The translations under genes and the position numbers were made by a program. Under the pieces are notes generated by a model that searched no databases, was not told the DNA's origin, and saw only the letters and a list, made by a program, of their open reading frames with translations. 64,000 bases of DNA from JACJWR01 sp964474045 (GTDB lineage Bacteria; Actinomycetota; Actinomycetes; S36-B12; UBA10799). This document shows positions 57,977 through 64,000 of this stretch, piece after piece; positions within the stretch are counted from its first letter, which is position 1, and the number at the start of each line of letters is the position of its first letter. Location of the stretch: positions 124,001-188,000 of the forward strand of contig CAYYRC010000001.1 in assembly GCA_964474045.1 (NCBI GenBank), given 5' to 3'.

Positions 57977-58555
57977 TCAGGACGCGGTGTCCGGCAGGGC
58001 CGACAGCGCGAGCGCCGGGTTCTGGCGGTAGCGGGCGATGAGCTCGTGGTGCAGCGCGTCGATCCGCTCGTGCAGCCCGTGGCGGTGGGCCGAGAGCTCG
58101 CGCTCGATCTGCCCCAGGCGCGTCAGGTACTCGGCGACCTGCTGCTCGTCGTCGCCGGGCGCGTACTGCCACAGGTCCTCCAGCCCGGGCAGCGGCGGCA
58201 CCTGGTCCGGGGGCATCACGTCGAGGTTGGCGATCCGCCGGCCCCGGCCGGGTGCGTCCGCCAGCGCCTGGGCGAGCCGCCCGATGTCATCGGGCTGGCG
58301 TCCCGCCGAGATCAGGTCCATGCGCGCCTGCACCAGGCGGCGCCAGTAGGACACGCGGGTCTCGTAGTCGGAGAGCTCCCGGTGCAGCGTCCGCAGGTCG
58401 GCCAGGCTGAGCTCGGTGAACTCCTCCTGCGGCTCCGGCGGCGGCGCGGACAGCCGGGCCTTCTTGCGCGCCGCGCGACGGTCGGCGGCCGCCGCGGCGT
58501 CCAGGGGAACGTTCCCGCGGGGGTCCCCAGCCGGTGTTGTCGGGCTGCCAACCAT
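57977..58555 (-). CDS. RsiG-like c-di-GMP-binding anti-sigma factor
   Basis: A 192-residue helical protein from ATG 58555 (GAGGAGGA upstream). After a basic, Pro-rich N-terminus, the first long helix carries E65-x3-S69-x2-R72-x3-Q76-x3-D80 (in ETRVSYWRRLVQARMD), exactly the c-di-GMP motif of RsiG, the anti-sigma that sequesters sigma WhiG. A second helix has E151-x3-S155-x2-R158-x3-H162-x3-D166 (ERELSAHRHGLHERID), the same pattern with His for Gln. Two motifs on an antiparallel coiled coil match Streptomyces RsiG. The sigma partner is not in this window. Confidence 0.8.
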   Translation of the reverse strand: MVGSPTTPAGDPRGNVPLDAAAAADRRAARKKARLSAPPPEPQEEFTELSLADLRTLHRELSDYETRVSYWRRLVQARMDLISAGRQPDDIGRLAQALADAPGRGRRIANLDVMPPDQVPPLPGLEDLWQYAPGDDEQQVAEYLTRLGQIERELSAHRHGLHERIDALHHELIARYRQNPALALSALPDTAS

Positions 58556-58640
58556 GTCGACCCGTCCTCCTCGTAGGCCTGCGCCGTCGGTCCGGCGGCC
58601 ACCGCTGGCCGCCCCTGGTTCCCCTGCGTAGGGTGGCACA

Positions 58641-59429
58641 GTGTCAGCGCCAGAGTCCGACGAGCCGGCGGATCGGTTGGCGACGCCCACGGGCGAGTCG
58701 CGCCTGGCGCTCGTCCGGCGGGCTCGCAGGATCAACCGGATCCTGGCCGAGACCTACCCGGACGCCGCCTGCGAGCTGGACTTCAGCACGCCGCTGGAGC
58801 TGCTCGTCGCGACCATCCTGAGCGCGCAGTGCACCGACAAGCGCGTCAACCTGGTCACGCCGGAGCTGTTCGCGCGCTACCCCGGCGCCGCCGACTACGC
58901 CGCGGCCGACCCGGAGGAGCTGCAGGACCTCATCCGCTCGACGGGCTTCTACCGCAACAAGGCCACCAGCATCCAGGGCATGGCGCGGGCGCTGTGCGAG
59001 GACCACGGCGGCGAGGTGCCGCGGCGCATGGCGCAACTGGTGCTGCTGCCCGGGGTCGGACGCAAGACGGCGAACGTCGTGCTGGGCAATGCCTTCGATA
59101 CCCCCGGCGTCACCGTCGATACCCATGTCGGGCGCCTGGCGCGCCGTCTCGGCTGGACCGAGCAGACCGACCCGGTCGCCGCCGAGCACGAGATCGGGGC
59201 GCTGTTCCCGCGACGGGAATGGACCATGCTGTCGCATCGGTTGATCTTTCACGGGCGGCGCTGCTGCAAGGCGCGGCGCCCGGCCTGCGGCGTCTGCCCC
59301 ATAGCCAGGCTGTGCCCCTCCTATGGCGAGGGTCCCACCGACCCGGTGGCGGCGGCCAAGATCGTCGCTGCGGGCACCGACAACGGTGGCGCCGGCGAAG
59401 GGCCCGGCGCCGCGGACGAGGAGGCCTGA
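58641..59429 (+). CDS. nth: endonuclease III
   Basis: A 262-residue base-excision repair glycosylase/AP lyase. The fold begins LLVATILSAQCTDKRVN, the helix-hairpin-helix LPGVGRKTANVVLGNAF has the catalytic Lys, and VDTHVGRLARRLG the catalytic Asp. The C-terminal [4Fe-4S] loop is C-x6-C-x2-C-x5-C in CKARRPACGVCPIARLCP. GTG 58641. The C-terminal tail after the cluster is Gly/Ala-rich. Overlaps the TlpA-like gene by one base. Confidence 0.95.
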   Translation: MSAPESDEPADRLATPTGESRLALVRRARRINRILAETYPDAACELDFSTPLELLVATILSAQCTDKRVNLVTPELFARYPGAADYAAADPEELQDLIRSTGFYRNKATSIQGMARALCEDHGGEVPRRMAQLVLLPGVGRKTANVVLGNAFDTPGVTVDTHVGRLARRLGWTEQTDPVAAEHEIGALFPRREWTMLSHRLIFHGRRCCKARRPACGVCPIARLCPSYGEGPTDPVAAAKIVAAGTDNGGAGEGPGAADEEA

Positions 59430-60094
59430 TGCCTGCGACGTCCGCCCTGGCCGGGTTCCCGGCCCCGGGCGCACTCGTCGTCGCGGTGGCCCTCGGCGGC
59501 GTTGTCGCGGGGCTCGCCGGCTGCGGCGCACAGGACGGCGCAAGCGCTGCGGGCAGCGCGCTCGCCACGGCGCCGCAATCCGGCGCGGCGGCCCCGGTGG
59601 TCGACACCTCGTCGGGCAGCCAGGTGGGTCTGCCCTGTCCCAACAGCACCCCGGATGCGCCACCGGTGGCCGACGGCCTTCCCGACCTGACCCTGGCCTG
59701 CCTCGGGCCGGGACCCGACGTCACCTTGAGCGGCCTGCGCGGAACCCCGCTCGTGCTCAACGTGTGGGCCTCGTGGTGCGTCCCGTGCCGCACCGAGATG
59801 CCCATCCTGGCGGCTCTGGCCGCCGATGCCGGCGACTCGCTGCAGGTCCTGGGGGTGGACGTGCAGGACGACCGTCGGGCGGGTGCCGACTTCGCGGCAG
59901 CCGCCGGGATCGCCTCCGTCTACGACCCTGGCGGCACCACCCGCGCCCAGCTGGGCTGGCCGGGTCCGCCGGTGACCTACCTGGTCGCGGCGGACGGGCG
60001 CATCGTTCACCGCATCGTGGGCCAGCTCCCCGACGCCGCCGCCCTGCGGCAGGCGGTGCGGCAGCACCTGGGAGTCGAGGTCCGTGATGCGTGA
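59429..60094 (+). CDS. TlpA-like thioredoxin-fold lipoprotein (Rv3673c-like)
   Basis: A 221-residue exported thiol-disulfide protein. The signal sequence ends in a lipobox (VVAGLAGC, Cys32). The thioredoxin domain has LVLNVWASWCVPCRTEMPIL (WCVPC), VLGVDVQDDRRAGADFAAAA and the cis-Pro region GWPGPPVTYLV. Expected to act outside the membrane in reduction of disulfides, possibly for cytochrome c maturation. ATG overlaps the nth stop (TGATG). Confidence 0.9.
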   Translation: MPATSALAGFPAPGALVVAVALGGVVAGLAGCGAQDGASAAGSALATAPQSGAAAPVVDTSSGSQVGLPCPNSTPDAPPVADGLPDLTLACLGPGPDVTLSGLRGTPLVLNVWASWCVPCRTEMPILAALAADAGDSLQVLGVDVQDDRRAGADFAAAAGIASVYDPGGTTRAQLGWPGPPVTYLVAADGRIVHRIVGQLPDAAALRQAVRQHLGVEVRDA

Positions 60095-60767
60095 GGACGC
60101 GGCGGCGGTGTTGGCGCAGGCCGAGCACGACAGCGGCCAGCTGCCCGGTTGGCTGCGTCCGCTGGTGGCCGCTGTCCGGACTGCGGAGGTCCAGGACCTG
60201 ACCCGATTCGGGCCGCCGCCGGACGCTGAGGGTCGCCCCTCGGCGGTGCTGATGCTGCTCGGAGAAGGTCCCGAGGGGCCTGATCTGCTGCTCACCCGGC
60301 GGGCCGACGCGATGCGGGCGCACTCGGGCCAGCCGGCGTTCCCGGGCGGGGCGCAGGACCCTGGGGATGCCGATGCCGCCGCGTGCGCACTGCGTGAGGC
60401 CCACGAGGAGGTGGGCGTGGTCCCGGCCTCCGTAGAGGTCGTCGGCCAGCTGCCCGAGCTCTGGGTGCCGGTCACCGGCTTCGTGGTCACGCCGGTGCTG
60501 GGCTGGTGGCGCGAGCCCGGGCCGGTGGCGGCGCAGGAGGTTGAGGTGGCCGATGTCGCCAGGGTGCCCATCAGGGACCTGGCGGACCCCGCGAATCGCG
60601 TTCGCGTGCGCCACCCGAGCGGCTTCGTGGGCCCTGGATTCGACGTCGCGGGCATGATCGTTTGGGGATTCACTGGCGGATTGACCGATGGACTGCTCAG
60701 AATGGGGGGTTGGGAGCGTCCTTGGCTCCCGTCCCGGCTGGTCGAACTCGATGCGGAGCGCACATGA
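60084..60767 (+). CDS. NUDIX hydrolase, CoA pyrophosphatase-like (Rv3672c-like)
   Basis: A 227-residue protein with the CoA-diphosphatase signature LTRRADAMRAHSGQPAFPGG and the NUDIX box AQDPGDADAAACALREAHEE (REx2EE, then VGV). This family hydrolyses coenzyme A to 4'-phosphopantetheine and 3',5'-ADP. The listed start is GTG 60084 next to an ATG; both lie inside the end of the TlpA-like gene. Coupled to the next gene by ATGA. Confidence 0.85.
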   Translation: MMREDAAAVLAQAEHDSGQLPGWLRPLVAAVRTAEVQDLTRFGPPPDAEGRPSAVLMLLGEGPEGPDLLLTRRADAMRAHSGQPAFPGGAQDPGDADAAACALREAHEEVGVVPASVEVVGQLPELWVPVTGFVVTPVLGWWREPGPVAAQEVEVADVARVPIRDLADPANRVRVRHPSGFVGPGFDVAGMIVWGFTGGLTDGLLRMGGWERPWLPSRLVELDAERT

Positions 60768-61957
60768 ACGCGGTGGATGTGATCCTCCTCGGCTTCGTGC
60801 TGCTGTTCGCGCTCTTTGGCTGGCGGATGGGGTTCGTGCAGGGGCTGCTGGGCTTCGTGGGCTTCGTCGCCGGGGCCCTGCTGGCGGTCAAGTTGGTGCC
60901 GGCCGTCGCCGACGGGTGGCAGCCCTCGGGCATCCTCGACAGCGTGCTGCTCATCGGGGTGGTGCTGGTTTCGGGCCTGATCGGGCAGGGGATCGGCGCC
61001 TTCGTCGGCGGTCGGATCCGGGCGGTCGTGGACTGGACGCCGGTTCGCTGGCTGGACTCGCTGCTGGGCGCCTGTTTCGCCGGGCTGGGCGCCGTGGTGT
61101 GCGCCTGGGCGATGGCGACGATGATCCTGTCGCTGCCGGAGAACCCGACCAGCGACCCGGTGCGCACCTCCTCGGTGCTGGCGATGGTGGACGAGCACGT
61201 GCCGGTGGGGGCCAAGCAGGCGCTGTCGGAGGCCGCCGGCGCGGTGAGCAGCACCGGGATCCCGATCGTCGTCGGCGGCTTCACCGACACCCCGGTGGGC
61301 CGCAGCGCGCCCTCGCCGTCGGAGGCGACGACGCCGGCGGTGGCTCAGGCGCTGCATTCCGTGGTGAAGGTGTCGGGCAACAAGCCGGGGTGCGACGCCG
61401 GCGCGACCGGCTCCGGCTACGTCTCGACGCCCGAGCACGTGACGACGAACGCGCACGTGGTGGCCGCCATGCCCAGCCCGCGTGTGACCACCAGCGAGGG
61501 CCGCTCCTACCGCGCCGTGGTCGTGGGCTTCGACCCGCAGGTGGACGTGGCCGTGCTGTACGTCCCGGAGCTCCCGCTGGAGCCGATCGCGACCAGCACC
61601 GACGCCGCTGCCGGGACGAAGGCCGCGGTGGCGGGCTACCCGGGCGGCGGCGAGCTGGCGGTGGGTGGTGCGATGGTCCGCGCGACGCTCACGTCCGGCT
61701 CGGCGCTGGCCAGCGACATCTACGGCCGGCCGGGTCCGGACCGCTCCGCCTTCGTGCTCAACGCCACAGTCCGCCCGGGCAACTCCGGCGGCCCGCTGCT
61801 GGCCGAGGACGGCAGGGTGATCGGGCTGGTGTTCGCGCAGGCTCTGGAGGACCCCAACGTGGGCTACGCGCTCACCGCCGAGCAGTTCCGCGGGCTGTCG
61901 CGCAGCGTGGGGTCGGCCAGCGTCGCCGTCAGCACGGGGCCCTGCGTCGTCGACTGA
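60764..61957 (+). CDS. marP: MarP-like membrane serine protease (CvpA plus trypsin fold)
   Basis: A 397-residue protein, the same length as M. tuberculosis MarP (Rv3671c). Four N-terminal membrane helices form a CvpA domain (VILLGFVLLFALFGWRMG, MGFVQGLLGFVGFVAGALL). The extracytoplasmic trypsin-like domain has His in VTTNAHVVAAM, Asp in GFDPQVDVAVLYV and Ser in VRPGNSGGPLLAED, a complete triad. In mycobacteria it is required for resistance to acid and oxidative stress through processing of wall hydrolases. ATG 60764 overlaps the NUDIX stop. Confidence 0.9.
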   Translation: MNAVDVILLGFVLLFALFGWRMGFVQGLLGFVGFVAGALLAVKLVPAVADGWQPSGILDSVLLIGVVLVSGLIGQGIGAFVGGRIRAVVDWTPVRWLDSLLGACFAGLGAVVCAWAMATMILSLPENPTSDPVRTSSVLAMVDEHVPVGAKQALSEAAGAVSSTGIPIVVGGFTDTPVGRSAPSPSEATTPAVAQALHSVVKVSGNKPGCDAGATGSGYVSTPEHVTTNAHVVAAMPSPRVTTSEGRSYRAVVVGFDPQVDVAVLYVPELPLEPIATSTDAAAGTKAAVAGYPGGGELAVGGAMVRATLTSGSALASDIYGRPGPDRSAFVLNATVRPGNSGGPLLAEDGRVIGLVFAQALEDPNVGYALTAEQFRGLSRSVGSASVAVSTGPCVVD

Positions 61958-62010
61958 CGACGTGGCTGTGGCGGCCGCGGCGCCCGGCCGCTAAGGACGG
62001 CTGCCGCCGA

Positions 62011-62976
62011 CTACCACCGTCGCAGCGGGTCGGCGTCCGGAGGATCGCTCCAGGTGCCGCCGGCTGCCAGCCAGCCCAGGATCAGCTCGCCGACGCGGTC
62101 TGGGGCCTCCTCATGCGGGAAATGCCCCACGTCGGCGAGCAGCCGCCAGGCATAGGGGCCGGCGGTGAACTGTCGGGAGCCCAGCGACGTTCTGGGAAGC
62201 ACGGTGCGGTCCGCGGAGCCGTGCACGTGCAGCACAGGTGCGCTGATGGCCGCTGCGCTGACGTCCCGGATGAAGCGGCGGCCGTCGGCTCGGGGGATCG
62301 ACCGCATAGCCCAGCGGTGATACTCCAGGGCGCAGTGCGCGGTGTTGCCGTACTGGAAGGCCGCGCGGTACTGATCCTCCACCCCCGGCGGTGGCCAGCC
62401 GGGTGTGGCCGACCAGTCCCGCAGCATGCGGCCGATCTCGGCCGCGTCGTCGGCGACCAGCTGGCGCTCGGGCACCCACGGCCGTTGGAAGCCCAAGACG
62501 TAGCTCGACGCGCGCAGCTGCGCCCGGTCGTTCAGGATCGACTCGCGTAGGCGGCGCGGGTGCGCCATGGAGATCGGCACGATGCCGCGGATCGCCCGCG
62601 GGTGCAGCGCAGCGGTGGTCCAGGCCATGAAGCCACCCCAGCCATGTCCCACCACGACGGCGTCGGGCTCGCCCAGGGATCTGATCACCCCTACGAGGTC
62701 CAGGCTGGTCGAGAACGGGTCGTAGCCGCGCGGGGTGTGGTCCGAGCCGCCGAAGCCGCGCAGGTCCATGGCCGCGACGCGGTAGCCGGCCTCGGCGAGC
62801 AGGGGGATGTGGTGGCGCCACGTCCACCAGTAGGTCGGGAAGCCGTGGAGCAGCACGACCAGCGGCCCCTGGCCGGCGATGGCGACGTGGAAGTTGGCGC
62901 CGTTGGCAGACACCTGCTGGTGCTCCCAGGGGCCCGGGGGGCGCAGGACCTCGTCGGTGACGACCACGTCGGCCAT
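62011..62976 (-). CDS. EphE-like alpha/beta hydrolase with altered nucleophile elbow
   Basis: A 321-residue alpha/beta-fold protein in the Rv3670 (ephE) position. The oxyanion loop VVLLHGFPTYWWTWRHHIPL and cap region fit epoxide hydrolases, and the catalytic His is in DVGHFPHEEAPD with an acid near HVHGSADRTVLP. The elbow, however, reads VVGHGWGGFMAW: the nucleophile position (normally Asp in GHDWGG) is Gly. An ester intermediate therefore cannot form in the usual way, and the protein may bind rather than hydrolyse, or the annotation as epoxide hydrolase may be wrong. It converges with marP. Confidence 0.85.
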   Translation of the reverse strand: MADVVVTDEVLRPPGPWEHQQVSANGANFHVAIAGQGPLVVLLHGFPTYWWTWRHHIPLLAEAGYRVAAMDLRGFGGSDHTPRGYDPFSTSLDLVGVIRSLGEPDAVVVGHGWGGFMAWTTAALHPRAIRGIVPISMAHPRRLRESILNDRAQLRASSYVLGFQRPWVPERQLVADDAAEIGRMLRDWSATPGWPPPGVEDQYRAAFQYGNTAHCALEYHRWAMRSIPRADGRRFIRDVSAAAISAPVLHVHGSADRTVLPRTSLGSRQFTAGPYAWRLLADVGHFPHEEAPDRVGELILGWLAAGGTWSDPPDADPLRRW

Positions 62977-63010
62977 CCTCCCCGACGCGTCGGCGCGCCT
63001 GGTCGGCGGA

Positions 63011-63421
63011 TCAGGAAGTCGAGCTGGGGGCCTTCATCGTGAGCGCCTGCTTGGTGGCGTTGAACTGCTCGACGGCCTTCTCGGGTCCCTTGATGGCGTC
63101 TGCGCGCTTCTTGCCCATGATGCCCAGGATCGCCGCCACGATCAGCAGCACCAGCGCGACGATGCCGAAACCGGCCCAGACCGGCAGTCCCACGGCCACC
63201 AGGACGTAGGCGATGGTCACCAGCAGGAAGACGATGAACAGCACGCCCACGAACGCTGCGGCGCCCAGCAGGCCAAAGGTCTTGCCGGCCTGTTGGGCCG
63301 TCTGCCGGACCTCGGCCTTCGTCAGCTCCACCTGGTCGCTGACTAGCGTTTTGATGTCCGACGTCGCGGACGTCACCAGCTTGGCGATGCTCTGCTGCTG
63401 GTCCTGACTCGTTGCCGCCAT
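63011..63421 (-). CDS. holin-like membrane protein (phage_holin_3_6 family, Rv3669-like)
   Basis: A 136-residue protein. ATG 63421 has GGAGG just upstream. A hydrophilic helix (VTSATSDIKTLVSDQVELTK) precedes two membrane helices, GLLGAAAFVGVLFIVFLLVT and WAGFGIVALVLLIVAAILGI, then a basic tail. The family is named from phage holins but is a common chromosomal membrane protein in actinomycetes beside nhaA and ephE. Role unknown. Confidence 0.85.
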   Translation of the reverse strand: MAATSQDQQQSIAKLVTSATSDIKTLVSDQVELTKAEVRQTAQQAGKTFGLLGAAAFVGVLFIVFLLVTIAYVLVAVGLPVWAGFGIVALVLLIVAAILGIMGKKRADAIKGPEKAVEQFNATKQALTMKAPSSTS

Positions 63422-63461
63422 GGATCCTCCACCGTTGACCATTTGGCTGAAGGTTATCCGC

Positions 63462-64000
63462 TCAGTCGGCCGAACGCTGGTAGACGTCGGGGATGCCGTC
63501 GCCGTCGTCGTCGCGGTCCTCCTCGGCCGCCAGCGCGGCGTAGTAGCGCGAGCGGGTGATCAGGGCGACGCTCGCGATGACTGCCGCGACTGCGCTGGCC
63601 ATCAGCACCGAGATCTTGGCGGCTCCCAGCTCTGCCGTGTCGGCCCCGAAGGCGAGTTCGGCGATCAACAGCGACACCGTGAAGCCGATGCCTGCGATCA
63701 GGCCGACCGCGATCACGTCGCGCCAGGCCAGGCTGGACGACAGCGACGCCCGGGTGAAGCGGGCGGTCAGCCAGGCCCCGCCCACCACCCCGATGGGCTT
63801 GCCGATGACGAGGCCGACGAGCACGCCCACCGCCACCGGCGAGCTGAGGGTGGCGGCCAGGTCGGTGCCGCGCAGGTCGACCCCGGCGGCGAAGAAGGCG
63901 AACACGGGCACGCAGAAGCCCGCGGAGAACGGCTGGAGTCGTTCCTGCAGCCGTTCCGCGGGGCTGAGGGCCTCGCCCGGATCAGGTCGTACCCGGGTGA
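63462..64000 (-). CDS. nhaA: Na+/H+ antiporter NhaA, C-terminal part (5' end outside window)
   Basis: The open frame reaches the window edge; about 179 residues are visible. They include SPAERLQERLQPFSAGFCVP, VFAFFAAGVDLRG, GLVIGKPIGVVGGAWL and RDVIAVGLIAGIGFTVSLLI, the C-terminal helices of NhaA with the GKxxG and G-x-G-F-T-V-S motifs. The usual transport aspartates lie in the missing part. The extreme C-terminus DDDGDGIPDVY looks like a Ca2+-binding loop and is not part of the core family. Confidence 0.9.
   Translation of the reverse strand, partial: TRVRPDPGEALSPAERLQERLQPFSAGFCVPVFAFFAAGVDLRGTDLAATLSSPVAVGVLVGLVIGKPIGVVGGAWLTARFTRASLSSSLAWRDVIAVGLIAGIGFTVSLLIAELAFGADTAELGAAKISVLMASAVAAVIASVALITRSRYYAALAAEEDRDDDGDGIPDVYQRSAD

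Overview
The window is a high-GC actinomycete chromosome segment (Actinomycetota). Evidence includes a WhiB-family protein, an RsiG-type anti-sigma factor, a Crp regulator, leaderless-looking genes, GTG starts and an actinobacterial gene order at the right end. A Propionibacteriales-like host is plausible, but the sequence alone does not settle it. No rRNA, complete insertion sequence or CRISPR array was seen.

Left part (1-26.5 kb), mixed accessory and metabolic genes: a partial VOC protein; a 1528-residue secreted protein of delta-60 repeats, FN3 domains and three C-terminal wall-type modules; an amidohydrolase; an EthD-like/hydrolase pair; a CPBP protease-like protein; an NCS1 permease; a MarR regulator divergent from a DUF6069/FMN reductase pair across two near-identical operators; a TMEM175-like protein; an MFS exporter; a 7TM-GGDEF protein; a B3/4-domain/XRE-cupin/EamA exporter group; and a DUF2202/ferric-reductase-like/FMN-binding/ApbE cluster that looks like an extracytosolic flavin electron-transfer chain. 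Three genes here (methyltransferase, GGDEF, B3/4) each carry an apparent single-base deletion frameshift, and two broken RsbQ-like hydrolases flank the B3/4-XRE-EamA block.

Middle (26.8-36.6 kb), a defence-type island ending near tRNA-Ser(CGA): an AlbA_2/ATPase-like protein with a palindrome over its start, an unknown protein, and a complete type I restriction-modification operon hsdM-hsdS-hsdR with 4-nt overlaps at both gene junctions.

36.5-44.5 kb, housekeeping: two tRNA-Ser genes around a LytR_C protein, SRP RNA, dnaX, recR, lysC (with an internal beta-subunit start), asd, tRNA-Pro with a good terminator, and an AbrB/PIN toxin-antitoxin pair.

44.5-64 kb: a secreted subtilase sharing the C-terminal modules of the first giant protein, then a block whose order matches the M. 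tuberculosis Rv3669-Rv3683 neighbourhood: metallophosphoesterase, bifunctional PBP, WhiB4/WblA, two ArsA-like ATPases, a small DUF4177-like protein, RidA, NUDIX, MBL hydrolase, Crp, RsiG-like protein, Nth, TlpA-like lipoprotein, CoA-type NUDIX, MarP protease, EphE-like hydrolase, holin-like protein and a partial NhaA. The block links wall synthesis, redox/iron-sulfur sensing, cAMP and c-di-GMP signalling and acid/oxidative stress.
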